A stretch of DNA of 64,000 bases from CALCKW01 sp033852095 (GTDB lineage: Bacteria > Pseudomonadota > Gammaproteobacteria > CALCKW01). Numbering within the stretch: position 1 is the stretch's first letter; every line of letters begins with the position of its first letter. Below the pieces are notes generated by a model. The model searched no databases and had not been told where the DNA came from. It saw nothing but the letters and a program-made list of their open reading frames with translations. This document shows positions 1 to 9,366 of the stretch, piece by piece. The stretch covers positions 62,001-126,000 of the forward strand of contig JAWSVD010000029.1 of the NCBI GenBank assembly GCA_033852095.1, in the 5' to 3' direction. Both the position numbers and the translations under genes were made by a program.

Positions 1-315
1 GACAATGATCGCCGGCAGCAGCGACATCACCACCAGCATCAGCACCAGGCGCAGGGTGAATTTGGAGCCGGCCAAACCCTGCCGCAGCTCGCGCACCAAC
101 CGCGCGGCGTTCATGGTCACCAACACGAAAATGATCACCGACATCAGGCCATTGATCACCAGCAACAAGTCGTTGGCGCGGCCAAAGCGCTCGAGGCTCT
201 CGGCGCTGTTGCCGAGGAAATAAAGCGACGACAACAGCGAGACAAACACCGCCAGCATCAGCACCAGGCCCAGCGTGCCACGGTTGGATCTGGGGTTGTT
301 TAGCGTATGCGCCAT
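1..315 (-). CDS. ntrY: NtrY-like sensor histidine kinase, N-terminal part
   Basis: This is the first 105 codons of a membrane sensor kinase that runs off the left edge of the window. The ATG at 315-313 opens a frame with hydrophobic segments at about residues 15-34 and 51-67, then LVRELR and a third segment starting near residue 87. That hairpin pattern followed by a basic LVR..R stretch is typical of NtrY, the kinase of the NtrYX nitrogen/redox two-component system. The kinase core itself is outside the window. It overlaps the end of the DUF4390 gene by 16 bp, and DUF4390 just upstream of ntrY is the usual gammaproteobacterial order, which supports the call. Confidence 0.75.
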   Translation of the reverse strand, partial: MAHTLNNPRSNRGTLGLVLMLAVFVSLLSSLYFLGNSAESLERFGRANDLLLVINGLMSVIIFVLVTMNAARLVRELRQGLAGSKFTLRLVLMLVVMSLLPAIIV

Positions 316-887
316 TGCTGCACGCCCCCCTGCAATTTCCAGGCGCGTGAAAAATAGGCTTGGGTGCGCAGCGGCGAGGGCAAGGCGTCGATGTCCAGGC
401 TGACTTCCATGCGGCCAAAATGGCGCCGCCCAGGTTTCAGCAAACTTTCAGGCAGCAGTACCAAATCCCGCAAGCTCGCCATCGAGTGCAGCGCATCTTC
501 CAGCTTTTTAAAGGAGACGCGGTCGCCTGTCAGCAAGCGCTCGAGGCGGTAGCTGCGGGTCAGGCCCTGGTAACTTAATCGGTGTGAGATTTGATAGCGC
601 TTCAAGGTTTCGTCGGGCCAGAAACTGTATTGGCGCCAGATTTCGATGTCGATATCGAACTCCAGCGCAACCCCGCTCTCCAATGCCGAGCGGGCCAAGC
701 CGGACAGTTGCAGCGAGACATCAGTGCTCAGATAGACACGGGAATCAACCACGTAGGAGACCAGTGAATTGAAGTCGACTTTGCCTTCTTCAGCACGCAG
801 CGGTACGAGCACCGTGGCCAATAAAAGCCACAGCAAAAACAAGCGCTTTGCAAGCGCCGACACCGACAGCCGACGGTCACTGCTCAC
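300..887 (-). CDS. DUF4390 domain secreted protein
   Basis: This 195-residue protein starts with a basic N-terminus and a hydrophobic stretch (about residues 15-32, ending VPLRAEE) that reads as a signal peptide, so it probably acts in the periplasm. The rest is mainly beta-strand-like, with LSLQLSG-type and SHRLSYQGLTRSYR-like segments, as in DUF4390 proteins. No catalytic motif is visible and the biochemical role of the family is unknown. It lies between rsmB (143 bp upstream) and ntrY (16-bp overlap). The overlap suggests translational coupling with the kinase and perhaps a role in signal input, but that is inference from context only. Confidence 0.75.
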   Translation of the reverse strand: MSSDRRLSVSALAKRLFLLWLLLATVLVPLRAEEGKVDFNSLVSYVVDSRVYLSTDVSLQLSGLARSALESGVALEFDIDIEIWRQYSFWPDETLKRYQISHRLSYQGLTRSYRLERLLTGDRVSFKKLEDALHSMASLRDLVLLPESLLKPGRRHFGRMEVSLDIDALPSPLRTQAYFSRAWKLQGGVQQWRIR

Positions 888-1030
888 CCACGCGTCCTTG
901 TCCCCATCAATACTCCTGCAGAGTAGGCATCTTACTCTGCATAGCGCCGTGATTCACCATTGACACAGCGGCCACAAACAGCTCTGTCAATGCAGAGCGG
1001 CCCAGACAGCTTATGCCGCCCGGTCCCGGG

Positions 1031-2329
1031 CTAGTGTTTTTCCAGCAGGGCGTAGAAAAAACCGTCCGCCCCGCCCTGGCCGGGCAGTATTTGCGCACCG
1101 TGCTCTCCCATCTGCCCCACCGGCAGCTGCGTGTCCAGCAGACGCGCGCCTTCGCAACGCTGTAAAAAAGCTTCAATCTGGCGGTCATTTTCATCGCGAA
1201 ACACAGAACAAGTGGCGTAGAGCAAGCGCCCACCGGGCGCCAGTGCGGTCCACAGTGCATCCAGCAGACCGGCCTGCACAATCACCAACTGACGCACGTC
1301 CTCGCGGCGACGCAGCAATTTGATGTCCGGGTGACGCCTGATCACGCCAGAACCAGTACAAGGCGCATCCAAGAGAATGCGATCGAACAGCTGCCCATCC
1401 CACCAATCCCCAACCTGAGCAGCGTCGGCGCACTGCAATTGCGCCTTTAAGCCCATGCGGTCGAGGTTCTCCGTCACCCGCGTCAAGCGGCTGCCGCTGA
1501 CATCCAGCGCCGTCAACTGCAGGTCATTGTCGGCCCACTCCAAGAGATGCGCTGTTTTGCCACCCGGCGCCGCGCAGGCATCCAATACCCGCTGCCCCGA
1601 CTGTGGATCCAACAGGGCGGCCGCCAGCTGCGCGGCGCTGTCCTGCACCGACGCCTTGCCTTCGCTAAAGCCCGGTAGCAATTCCACAGGCTGGGGCTCG
1701 GCGAGCACCACATCCCAGGCACCGATGCCAGCAGTCGCGGCTATGCCCGCCAGCGCAAGCGCGGCCAGATAGTCTTCGCGACTGCCCGCGCGGCGGTTCA
1801 CCCGCAGCGTCATGGGGCCACGGCCATTACCCGCTTCCAGCACCGCGTTGCGCTGTTCACCCCAATCCTCGCGCAGCAAGCTCAACATCCACGGTGGATG
1901 TGCAAATTGAGCAGCGGGTTGTTTGTCGATTTTTTTGATGATGGCGTCGCGCTCGCGCAGGAAACGCCGCAACACGGCGTTGATCAGCCCCCGCGCATGG
2001 CCCAGCTCCAGTGCCTTGCTGAGGTTGACGTAACTGTCGACCGCCGCGTGCGTGGGCGTGTCCATGCACTCGATCTCCACCAGCGCGCAGATCACCACGG
2101 AGCCAATGATTTGATCTCGCGGCTTGAGCTTCTTGCTCAATAACAACTGCAGCGCCGCCTCCCAGCGGCCATGCCAACGGCAGGCCTCGTAGGTGACAGC
2201 CCGGCACCTGGCCCGCTGCGGCCCGGAGAGATCAGCTGTGGTACCGGCCAGGGCGTCATCCACCGAGCGCCCCTGCAGCACTTCGGCGTGCGCTTGCACC
2301 GCCGCCACTCTTGCACGATCAATGCTCAC
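1031..2329 (-). CDS. rsmB: 16S rRNA (cytosine(967)-C(5))-methyltransferase RsmB
   Basis: RsmB (Sun/Fmu) uses SAM to methylate C967 of 16S rRNA. Of 432 residues, about 1-140 form the NusB-like RNA-binding domain and the rest is the Rossmann methyltransferase. The SAM-binding motif DACAAPGGKT is at 250-259. The two cysteines of m5C enzymes are present: C324 in DAPCTGSG and the catalytic C374 in YATCSV, nearly at the E. coli numbering. Length is normal for the family. It overlaps the end of fmt by 4 bp (ATGA), so it is translated with def and fmt as an operon. Confidence 0.95.
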   Translation of the reverse strand: MSIDRARVAAVQAHAEVLQGRSVDDALAGTTADLSGPQRARCRAVTYEACRWHGRWEAALQLLLSKKLKPRDQIIGSVVICALVEIECMDTPTHAAVDSYVNLSKALELGHARGLINAVLRRFLRERDAIIKKIDKQPAAQFAHPPWMLSLLREDWGEQRNAVLEAGNGRGPMTLRVNRRAGSREDYLAALALAGIAATAGIGAWDVVLAEPQPVELLPGFSEGKASVQDSAAQLAAALLDPQSGQRVLDACAAPGGKTAHLLEWADNDLQLTALDVSGSRLTRVTENLDRMGLKAQLQCADAAQVGDWWDGQLFDRILLDAPCTGSGVIRRHPDIKLLRRREDVRQLVIVQAGLLDALWTALAPGGRLLYATCSVFRDENDRQIEAFLQRCEGARLLDTQLPVGQMGEHGAQILPGQGGADGFFYALLEKH

Positions 2330-3264
2330 GACTTGTCCTCAAAACACTTGCCCAACAACGAGCGACCGTTGATAAAATCAGCCACTGCCATCGGTTTTTT
2401 GCCCGCCGGTTGCAGCTTTAAGAGCCGCAATACGCCGTCGCCCGTCTGTACATCCATGCCCGCCGCCGACTCCGCCAACACGGTACCAAGCGGCGCATCT
2501 TGCGTACCCGAACCCAGCTCAGCTGCCCAGATGCGAAACGTTTCACCGTCCACCTGCCCTTGTGCCACCGGCACCGGGTTAAAGGCGCGCACCCGGCAAT
2601 CCAGGGCTTGTGCCGACTCGGACCAATCGAGCCAGGACTCTTGTTTGTGCAGCTTGCGCGCGTAACAAGCGCCCGTGTCCGGCTGGGGCTCGGGCAGGCG
2701 CTGCTGCGCCAGCACATCGGGCAGTGCCGTGATCAAGGCAGCCGCACCACTGATCGCAAGCTGATCGTGCAATAGCTGCCCCGTGGTGGCTGCGGTGATG
2801 GCCTGCGATACCCTGTGCCAGACTGGCCCGGTGTCCAGGCCCACGTCCATCTGCATGATGCACACGCCCGTCTCTGTATCCCCTGCCTCAATCGCGCGCT
2901 GGATCGGCGCCGCGCCGCGCCAGCGCGGCAGCAGGGAGGCGTGCACATTGATGCAGCCCAAACGCGGTGCCTCGAGCGCCGCCTTGGGCAGCAATAAGCC
3001 ATAGGCCACCACCACCATTAAATCGGCCTGCCAATCGCGCAGCGCCACCAGCGCCTCTTCATCACGCAGGGAAACCGGCTGACAAACAGGCACGCCCGCT
3101 TCGAGCGCGGCGAGTTTGACTGGGCTGGGTTGCGGCTGGCGGCCGCGACCGGCGCGGCGGTCGGGCTGCGTATATACCGCTACTACTTCGTGTTCAGACT
3201 GCAACAGTGCCTGCAGGCAGCCCACGGAAAAATCCGGCGTACCGGCAAAGATAATTTTCGCCAC
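2326..3264 (-). CDS. fmt: Methionyl-tRNA formyltransferase
   Basis: Fmt moves a formyl group from 10-formyltetrahydrofolate to Met-tRNA(fMet) for translation initiation. The 312-residue protein has the usual length. The catalytic residues N106 and H108 are in INVHASLLPRWRG, and D144 is in GLDTG, close to N108/H110/D146 of E. coli Fmt. The C-terminal part matches the tRNA-binding OB-like domain. It follows def by 9 bp and overlaps rsmB by 4 bp, the standard def-fmt-rsmB operon order. Nothing is odd about the gene. Confidence 0.96.
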   Translation of the reverse strand: MAKIIFAGTPDFSVGCLQALLQSEHEVVAVYTQPDRRAGRGRQPQPSPVKLAALEAGVPVCQPVSLRDEEALVALRDWQADLMVVVAYGLLLPKAALEAPRLGCINVHASLLPRWRGAAPIQRAIEAGDTETGVCIMQMDVGLDTGPVWHRVSQAITAATTGQLLHDQLAISGAAALITALPDVLAQQRLPEPQPDTGACYARKLHKQESWLDWSESAQALDCRVRAFNPVPVAQGQVDGETFRIWAAELGSGTQDAPLGTVLAESAAGMDVQTGDGVLRLLKLQPAGKKPMAVADFINGRSLLGKCFEDKS

Positions 3265-3273
3265 TAAAAGGTC

Positions 3274-3780
3274 CTATTGCGCTTGTTCGCGGACGAACTT
3301 TTCCATTTTCTTGCGGATGCGGTTTTTCTTCAGCGGGCTGAGGTAGTCCACAAACATCTTGCCCTGCAAATGATCCACCTCGTGCTGAATGCACACGGCC
3401 AGCAAATCACTGGCGTCCAGGGTGTATTTTTTGCCGTAACGGTCAAAGGCTTCAACTGTGACAGTTTCGCTACGCTCGATGTTTTCGTACACGCCGGGGA
3501 TAGACAGGCAGCCTTCTTGCATCTCTTCCGTACCGTCCTCTTTAAGAATGACGGGATTGATGAAGACTTGCGGCTCGTTCTTTGCCTCAGACAGATCCAT
3601 GACCACCACTTGTTGGTGCACATTGATCTGTGTGGCGGCCAAACCGATACCGGGGGCGTCGTACATTGTTTCGAACATGTTGTCGACAAGCTGCTGCAGC
3701 GTATCGTCAAACTGCTCCACAGGGGTGGCAACCGTGCGCAGTCGCTTGTCGGGAAAGATAAGAATATCCAGTAGTGCCAT
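3274..3780 (-). CDS. def: Peptide deformylase
   Basis: Def removes the N-formyl group from nascent proteins and thus undoes the Fmt mark. All three family motifs are present in 168 residues: GIGLAATQ at 44-51, EGCLS at 89-93 with metal ligand C91, and HEVDH at 133-137 with ligands H133 and H137 and catalytic E134. The N-terminus LDILIFPDKRLR is typical, so the ATG at 3780 is well supported. It is the first gene of the def-fmt-rsmB operon and is divergent from the LysM lipoprotein gene, with 146 bp of shared upstream DNA. Confidence 0.97.
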   Translation of the reverse strand: MALLDILIFPDKRLRTVATPVEQFDDTLQQLVDNMFETMYDAPGIGLAATQINVHQQVVVMDLSEAKNEPQVFINPVILKEDGTEEMQEGCLSIPGVYENIERSETVTVEAFDRYGKKYTLDASDLLAVCIQHEVDHLQGKMFVDYLSPLKKNRIRKKMEKFVREQAQ

Positions 3781-3926
3781 GAACCTACCGTTAAAGTTTT
3801 AAGTAATTTGAACGCTTCAACGGACAAGCGTAAAGCAAGCCAGACGAAGCCACGTCTATAAAAGAAGACATTGTATCGCGTGCACTTAGCTTCGCGTTAA
3901 CTGATAACTAGGATTGGAACAAAGCC

Positions 3927-5186
3927 ATGGGCAATATTCAGCAGCCAGATCTGCGAAACACGCAGCGGTCAACCCGCTTTCCGAAAGCCTTGCAACCCTT
4001 AACGGTTGCCTTGCTGGTCGCCGTAGCTGTCAGTGGATGCGCGAATACCGACAAACACGTCAAGCCCTATTCGCCGCCCGCATCGGAGGCCGTGGCCCCT
4101 GCAGCGCCGGCTGCGGCCGCTGAAGTGGTCATCAGCGAGCACCGCTCGGACAGTGCGGCCATCGAGGTGCGCGCCGATCGACCGACCGAATACCAGGTGG
4201 TCAAAGGCGACACTCTGTGGGACATCGCGGGAAAATTCCTGCACGACCCCTACCAGTGGCCCAATGTCTGGAAGCAGAACCCCCAGATAAAGAACCCGCA
4301 TTTGATCTACCCCGGCGACTTAGTACGCCTCAGCGTGGTAGATGGACGGGCTGTCATCGACGTGCTGCGGCCCAACGGACAGGGCGGCTACAGCTCGATC
4401 GCCGGCGGCAAAACAGAGACGAGCAAGCGCATGCGCAATGGCCGCGAAGTGCTGAGCCCGCAGGTGCACGAGGAAGAGCTGATCCGCAGCGTCTCTTCCG
4501 AGGCCGCGGAAGCGATTCGCGATTTCACCAAATCACCGCACGTGATGGCCACTGACGAACTGCAGGACTCGGCCTACATTCTCGGCGCCACCGACGAGCG
4601 ACTCGCCAGCGCCAACGGCGACGAAATCTATGCGCGCGGCTTCAAGGGCGCGCTCGCAGACACCTACAAGGTCTTCCGCCCCAGCGAAGCACTGATCGAC
4701 CCCGAGACTGGTGAAATACTGGGCTACGAAGCAAAACGCGTCGCCGATGCACGCTTGATACGCGGCGGCGACCCGGCCACTCTACGGCTGTTCAACAGCG
4801 CCCAAGAGAGCCTCGCTGGCGACCGCCTCGTGCCCAAACACGATGCGCATTTCGACCGCGTCGTGCCCTTGGCGGTCGACGCCTCGACCAGCGCCAAAGT
4901 GATCTCGCTCTACGATTCAATGTCACGCGCCGCGCAACACCAGGTCGTGGTGCTTAACAAAGGCATCAACCAGGGCATGCAGGCCGGCTCCATGCTGGAG
5001 ATCGCTTCGGGCTCAAAGGCCGTGTTCGATAAGCTCGCCAATGACGGTGACGGCGAATACGTGGAACTGCCAGAGCGCGTCAAGGGCAACGCCATTGTCT
5101 TCCGCTCCTTCCAGAACGTCAGCTACGCGCTGATTCTGGAGACAACGTTACCGGTTCAAACCGGCGACACCCTGCGCGGTTTCTAA
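3927..5186 (+). CDS. LysM-domain lipoprotein
   Basis: This 419-residue protein has a hydrophobic segment ending in a lipobox-like VSGC (C38), so it is probably a lipoprotein. A LysM domain follows at about residues 87-137 (YQVVKGDTLWDIA ... LIYPGDLVRL), which binds peptidoglycan. The remaining ~280 residues match the long C-terminal region of the LysM protein commonly found between def and dprA in gammaproteobacteria, whose function is not settled. Mature protein should sit at the cell envelope. The unusually long 25-residue segment before the hydrophobic stretch raises the chance of a later start, but no better ATG is visible. Confidence 0.85.
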   Translation: MGNIQQPDLRNTQRSTRFPKALQPLTVALLVAVAVSGCANTDKHVKPYSPPASEAVAPAAPAAAAEVVISEHRSDSAAIEVRADRPTEYQVVKGDTLWDIAGKFLHDPYQWPNVWKQNPQIKNPHLIYPGDLVRLSVVDGRAVIDVLRPNGQGGYSSIAGGKTETSKRMRNGREVLSPQVHEEELIRSVSSEAAEAIRDFTKSPHVMATDELQDSAYILGATDERLASANGDEIYARGFKGALADTYKVFRPSEALIDPETGEILGYEAKRVADARLIRGGDPATLRLFNSAQESLAGDRLVPKHDAHFDRVVPLAVDASTSAKVISLYDSMSRAAQHQVVVLNKGINQGMQAGSMLEIASGSKAVFDKLANDGDGEYVELPERVKGNAIVFRSFQNVSYALILETTLPVQTGDTLRGF

Positions 5187-5277
5187 AACCGAGCACTGCA
5201 GCCAAAGACGCCGGACTCGCCGGCGCTCTTTGCCAATGCCCAGTGGCGCGGGCAGCACCCGCCGCTATACTGGGCGC

Positions 5278-6426
5278 ATGAATTCAACTCACGCCGCACT
5301 TCTGCTCCTGCACACGCCAGGGCTCGGCCCCGCCGCCGCTCAACGCCTGCTCGCCACCTTCGGCAATTGCCTCGCCATCGTCAACGCCAAAGACAGCGAA
5401 CTGCGCACAGCCGGTCTGCAGGACAAACAGCTCTCGGCCTTTCGCCAGATCGGCGAGCACGACATAGCCGCCGACCTCGAATGGGCCCAAAGCCCCAACA
5501 ACCACCTCATCCCCTGCGACAGCCCCGCCTACCCGGCGCAACTGCTGGAGCTCAGTGACGCCCCGCCGTTGCTGTTTGTCACCGGTGACCCCGAGGTGCT
5601 CAAGGCCCCGCAAATAGCGCTGATCGGCAGCCGCAACCCCAGTGCGGGTGGCATAGAGAACGCCGAGCGATTCGCCGCCGAGCTCGCCGGGCGCGGCCTG
5701 TGCATCACCAGCGGCCTGGCCAGCGGCATTGACGCTGCCTCACACCGAGGCGCCCTGTCCGTGGATGGCCTGAGCATCGCGGTCACCGGTACTGGCCTCG
5801 ACCGCGTCTACCCCGCCGCCAACCGGGAGCTCGCCCATCAGCTCGCCGACCAGGGGGCGCTGGTGTCCGAGTTCCCGGTCGGCACGCCGCCTCGCTCGCA
5901 GAATTTCCCACGCCGCAACCGGCTGATCAGCGCCCTGAGCAGCGGCGTGCTCGTCATCGAGGCAACGGTGCGCAGCGGCTCCTTGATCACCGCGCGGCTG
6001 GCCAGCGAACAGGGCCGCGAGGTGCTGGCGGTGCCCGGCTCCATCCACAACCCCATGGCACGCGGCTGCCACGCGCTGATTCGCCAGGGCGCCAAGTTGG
6101 TCGAAACAGCCGACGACGTGCTCGAAGAACTGGCCAGCCAGATCGACACCCGCGCCCTGTTGAGTACCCGAGACGGCCCCACAACCACGCCGGTCGACGA
6201 TCAAAGCACCGCAGCTGAAGACGCGGAAGAAGACGAGGACTATGCACATTTGATCCAATGCCTGGGCCATGACGCGGTGTCCGTGGACGCCTTGATCGAA
6301 CGCACTGGCCTGTCGTCCGCCGCCCTCTCGTCGATGCTGTTGATGCTGGAGCTGACCGGCAGGGTGCACAAAGCCAGCGGCGGACGCTACGCACTCAATG
6401 CGAGCAACTCACCGCCCACAGCCTGA
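5278..6426 (+). CDS. dprA: DNA-processing protein DprA
   Basis: DprA protects incoming single-stranded DNA during transformation and loads RecA onto it. The 382-residue protein starts with an HhH-like segment (LLLHTPGLGPAAAQRLL), then the Rossmann-like DprA core with GSRNPS, GLASGIDAASHRGAL and RSGSLITARLASEQGREVLAVPG, and ends with a DprA winged-helix domain (about 320-375, DALIERTGLSSAALSSMLLMLELTGR). The start is placed at ATG 5278 because the family begins near there; an in-frame codon 48 bp upstream is less likely. The smg gene often found next to dprA is absent. Confidence 0.93.
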   Translation: MNSTHAALLLLHTPGLGPAAAQRLLATFGNCLAIVNAKDSELRTAGLQDKQLSAFRQIGEHDIAADLEWAQSPNNHLIPCDSPAYPAQLLELSDAPPLLFVTGDPEVLKAPQIALIGSRNPSAGGIENAERFAAELAGRGLCITSGLASGIDAASHRGALSVDGLSIAVTGTGLDRVYPAANRELAHQLADQGALVSEFPVGTPPRSQNFPRRNRLISALSSGVLVIEATVRSGSLITARLASEQGREVLAVPGSIHNPMARGCHALIRQGAKLVETADDVLEELASQIDTRALLSTRDGPTTTPVDDQSTAAEDAEEDEDYAHLIQCLGHDAVSVDALIERTGLSSAALSSMLLMLELTGRVHKASGGRYALNASNSPPTA

Positions 6427-6855
6427 AGCCGCAACTGAAAATGGGGTGAAATGCAGCTCGAGTAAAAGCCAAACCGTCAAACAGAGCAATAAACATTCGC
6501 CCCCTTAAAGCGCACGTCAAAACAGATTACAACAAGGCTCATATGCACAACACCTCAATAGAAAGGTAGACGCCAGCTGCTGGCGCTCGTATGCTTCATT
6601 TCGATTTAGCGGCCTTGCCTCAGCACCTGCAAGTCTTGAATTCGGCGCACTTTGGCGCCCTTTCACTGCCCGCGTATTGATTATTTTGTTTGAATTTTCA
6701 GCATATTATTGCAATTAGATACCAATTTAAGGCGCCCAGAAAAATCGCCTGTTTTATTGACACTTGCGCATCAGACTGCTAAATGAGCCTAAGCGCTTAT
6801 TTAATAAGAACACACCCGGAGCCCACAAACAGGCTCCCGAGATCACTGGTAAATC
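6427..6855. other. Gene-free spacer between dprA and topA
   Basis: No open frame in this 429-bp stretch looks like a protein. The second half is clearly AT-richer than its surroundings and probably carries the topA promoter. In many relatives this place holds smg (DUF494); no remnant of it is recognisable. Confidence 0.5.
6757..6785 (+). promoter_or_regulatory. Possible sigma-70 promoter for topA
   Basis: A perfect -35 hexamer TTGACA (6757-6762) is followed after 17 bp by TAAATG (6780-6785), a weak -10. It lies about 70 bp before the topA ATG in an AT-rich region. The -10 is poor, so this is tentative. Confidence 0.3.
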
Positions 6856-9366
6856 ATGACTAAGAGCCTGGTAATCGTCGAATCCCCGGCGAAAGGAAAA
6901 ACCATAAAGAAATACCTCGGACCCGATTACGAGGTATTAGCTTCCTACGGACACGTGCGAGACCTGGTGCCCAAAGAGGGCGCCGTGGACACCGACGCCG
7001 ACTTTGCGATGAAATACAGGACCATCGAAGACAAAGAGAAGCACATACAGGCGATCGCCAAGGCCCTGAAGAAGGTAGATCACCTACTGCTCGCAACTGA
7101 CCCGGATCGCGAGGGTGAGGCTATCAGCTGGCACCTTGTGGAAGAACTTAAAGAGAGAAACCTGCTGGAGGGCATCAGCGCCCCCAAACGCGTGGTTTTT
7201 CATGAGATCACCAAGAGCGCAGTCAAGGATGCGGTGGATAACCCCCGCGAGATCTCCTATGACATGGTCAACGCGCAACAGGCGCGCCGCGCCCTGGATT
7301 ACCTGGTCGGCTTCAACCTCTCACCGCTGTTGTGGAAGAAGATCTCCCGCGGCCTCTCGGCCGGCCGGGTGCAGAGCCCCGCGCTGCGCTTGATCTGCGA
7401 GCGCGAGGATGAAATCTCGCGCTTTATTCCGCGCGAGTACTGGAGCATCGAAGCCCAGGTCGAAAAGGACAGCACAGCCTTCAGCGCCCGGCTCTACAAG
7501 CTCGACAACGAACGCGTGCAGCAGTTCACTGTCAGTGAAGCAGGCCACGCCGAGGCGGTGCACAAACAACTGACCGAGGCGGCCGGCGGCACCCTGACCG
7601 TCGCCAAGGTCGAGAAGAAACAGCGCAAACGCAACCCGACCGCGCCCTTCACCACCTCAACATTGCAACAGGAAGCGGTGCGCAAGCTCGGCTTCTCCGC
7701 CAGCCGTGCCATGCGCGTCGCGCAGCAGTTGTATGAAGGAATCGCCATCGGCGGCGAGACCACCGGTTTGATCACCTACATGCGTACCGATTCGGTGAAC
7801 CTCGCCCAGGAAGCCGTGACCCAGATACGTGAGTACATTGGCGAGCGCTATGGCCCGGAGAACGTGCCCGAGACGCCCAACCAGTACAAAACCAAAAGCA
7901 AAAACGCGCAAGAGGCGCACGAGGCTATTCGCCCTACCGACGTGGTGCGTAGCCCCGAGTCGATGAAAAGCTTTTTGCAGCCCGATCAGCTCAAGCTCTA
8001 CACCATGATCTGGCGCCGCACCGTGGCATCTCAGATGATCCACGCCACACTCGATCAAGTATCGGTCGATTTGGCCTGTGGCGCCGGCAACAGTTTCAGA
8101 GCCAGTGGCTCCACCGTTCGCCACCTGGGTTTCATGGCTGTCTACATGGAAGACAAGGACGAGAGCGAAGGCGGTGCGGACGCCACCAAATCCAAGAAAG
8201 ACGACGAGAAACGCCTGCCCGCGCTCGAAGAAGGCGAAGTGATCAAGCTCGACGACATCGTTCTGGGCCAACACTTCACCGAGCCACCACCGCGCTTCAC
8301 TGAAGCGAGCATAGTGAAAACGCTGGAGGAGCACGGCATCGGCCGACCCTCGACCTACGCCGCGATCATCTCGACCCTGCAAAACCGCAACTACGTGGAC
8401 ATGGATCAGCGTCGCTTCACACCGACCGACGGCGGCATGGTGGTGAACCGATTCCTGTCGAATCACTTCGCCCGCTACGTCGATTACGATTTCACCGCCC
8501 GTTTGGAAGACGAGCTGGATGCGGTGTCGCGCGGTGAAAAAGAGTGGGTGCCACTGTTGCGGGACTTCTGGGGTCCTTTCATCGAAAGCATCAAAGACAC
8601 CGAGGAGAACGTCAGCCGCGAAGAAGCTGTGCAGGCCCGCGAGCTGGGCCTCGACCCAGAGAGCGGTAAACCCGTCTCCGTGCGTTACGGTGCCTACGGT
8701 GCCTACGTGCAGATCGGCACCAAAGAAGACGAAGAAAAACCCAAGTTTGCCGGCCTGCAGCCAGGCCAAAAAATGGACACCATCAGCTACGAGCAGGCGA
8801 TGGTCTTGTTCCAGCTGCCGCGCCACTTTGGCGAGGACAAGGACAAGATATCCGTTGCGATCGGCCGCTTTGGCCCCTACGTCAAGTTCCATTGCTCGGA
8901 CGAAGACAAGCTCAAATACGCCTCGATCAAAGAGGACGATCCCTACACCATGTCCGAAGAGCGGGCGCGGGTGCTGGTGGCCGAAAAACAAGAGACCGAC
9001 CGCAACCGCATCATCAAGAACTTCGAAGGCAGTGACATCCAGCTGCTGAACGGCCGCTGGGGCCCCTATCTGAGCGACGGCATCAAGAACGCCAAATTGC
9101 CCAAAGAGCTCAAAGAAGACCTGGAAGCACTGAAGGCGATGGACCTGCCCACGGCCGAAAAGTACATCGAAGAAGCGCCCGAGCGACGTGGCCGCGGCAA
9201 GAAACTAGCGGCCAAGAAGAAGGCCACGGCGAAAAAACCCGCCGCCAAGAAGAAGCCAGCAGCAAAGAAAAAGGCGACTTCCAAGAAGAAAGCCAGCAGC
9301 AAAAAGAAGGCGAGCGCGAAGAAAAAAGCCAGTGCCAAGAAGGCCAGTGCCAAGAAAGACGACTAA
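6856..9366 (+). CDS. topA: DNA topoisomerase I (type IA) with lysine-rich tail
   Basis: TopA relaxes negative supercoils through a 5'-phosphotyrosine. In 836 residues the Toprim domain is at the start (E9 in VESPAKGKT; DPDREGE at 82-88) and the catalytic tyrosine is Y308 in ITYMRTDS. The C-terminal half has Topo_C-type repeats (RYGAYGAYVQIG, GRFGPYVKF, GRWGPYLSDG) and no tetracysteine zinc motifs, unlike E. coli TopA. Residues after about 775 are a low-complexity tail of lysine, alanine and serine, similar to tails known from actinobacterial TopA that help DNA binding. The tail-coding DNA overlaps the proposed start of tsaC. Confidence 0.96.
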   Translation: MTKSLVIVESPAKGKTIKKYLGPDYEVLASYGHVRDLVPKEGAVDTDADFAMKYRTIEDKEKHIQAIAKALKKVDHLLLATDPDREGEAISWHLVEELKERNLLEGISAPKRVVFHEITKSAVKDAVDNPREISYDMVNAQQARRALDYLVGFNLSPLLWKKISRGLSAGRVQSPALRLICEREDEISRFIPREYWSIEAQVEKDSTAFSARLYKLDNERVQQFTVSEAGHAEAVHKQLTEAAGGTLTVAKVEKKQRKRNPTAPFTTSTLQQEAVRKLGFSASRAMRVAQQLYEGIAIGGETTGLITYMRTDSVNLAQEAVTQIREYIGERYGPENVPETPNQYKTKSKNAQEAHEAIRPTDVVRSPESMKSFLQPDQLKLYTMIWRRTVASQMIHATLDQVSVDLACGAGNSFRASGSTVRHLGFMAVYMEDKDESEGGADATKSKKDDEKRLPALEEGEVIKLDDIVLGQHFTEPPPRFTEASIVKTLEEHGIGRPSTYAAIISTLQNRNYVDMDQRRFTPTDGGMVVNRFLSNHFARYVDYDFTARLEDELDAVSRGEKEWVPLLRDFWGPFIESIKDTEENVSREEAVQARELGLDPESGKPVSVRYGAYGAYVQIGTKEDEEKPKFAGLQPGQKMDTISYEQAMVLFQLPRHFGEDKDKISVAIGRFGPYVKFHCSDEDKLKYASIKEDDPYTMSEERARVLVAEKQETDRNRIIKNFEGSDIQLLNGRWGPYLSDGIKNAKLPKELKEDLEALKAMDLPTAEKYIEEAPERRGRGKKLAAKKKATAKKPAAKKKPAAKKKATSKKKASSKKKASAKKKASAKKASAKKDD

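Noticed and set aside
7657..8991. Long minus-strand frame (444 codons) opposite topA
   Set aside because: It is the antisense shadow of a well-supported gene in GC-rich DNA; its translation has no domain and no ribosome site.
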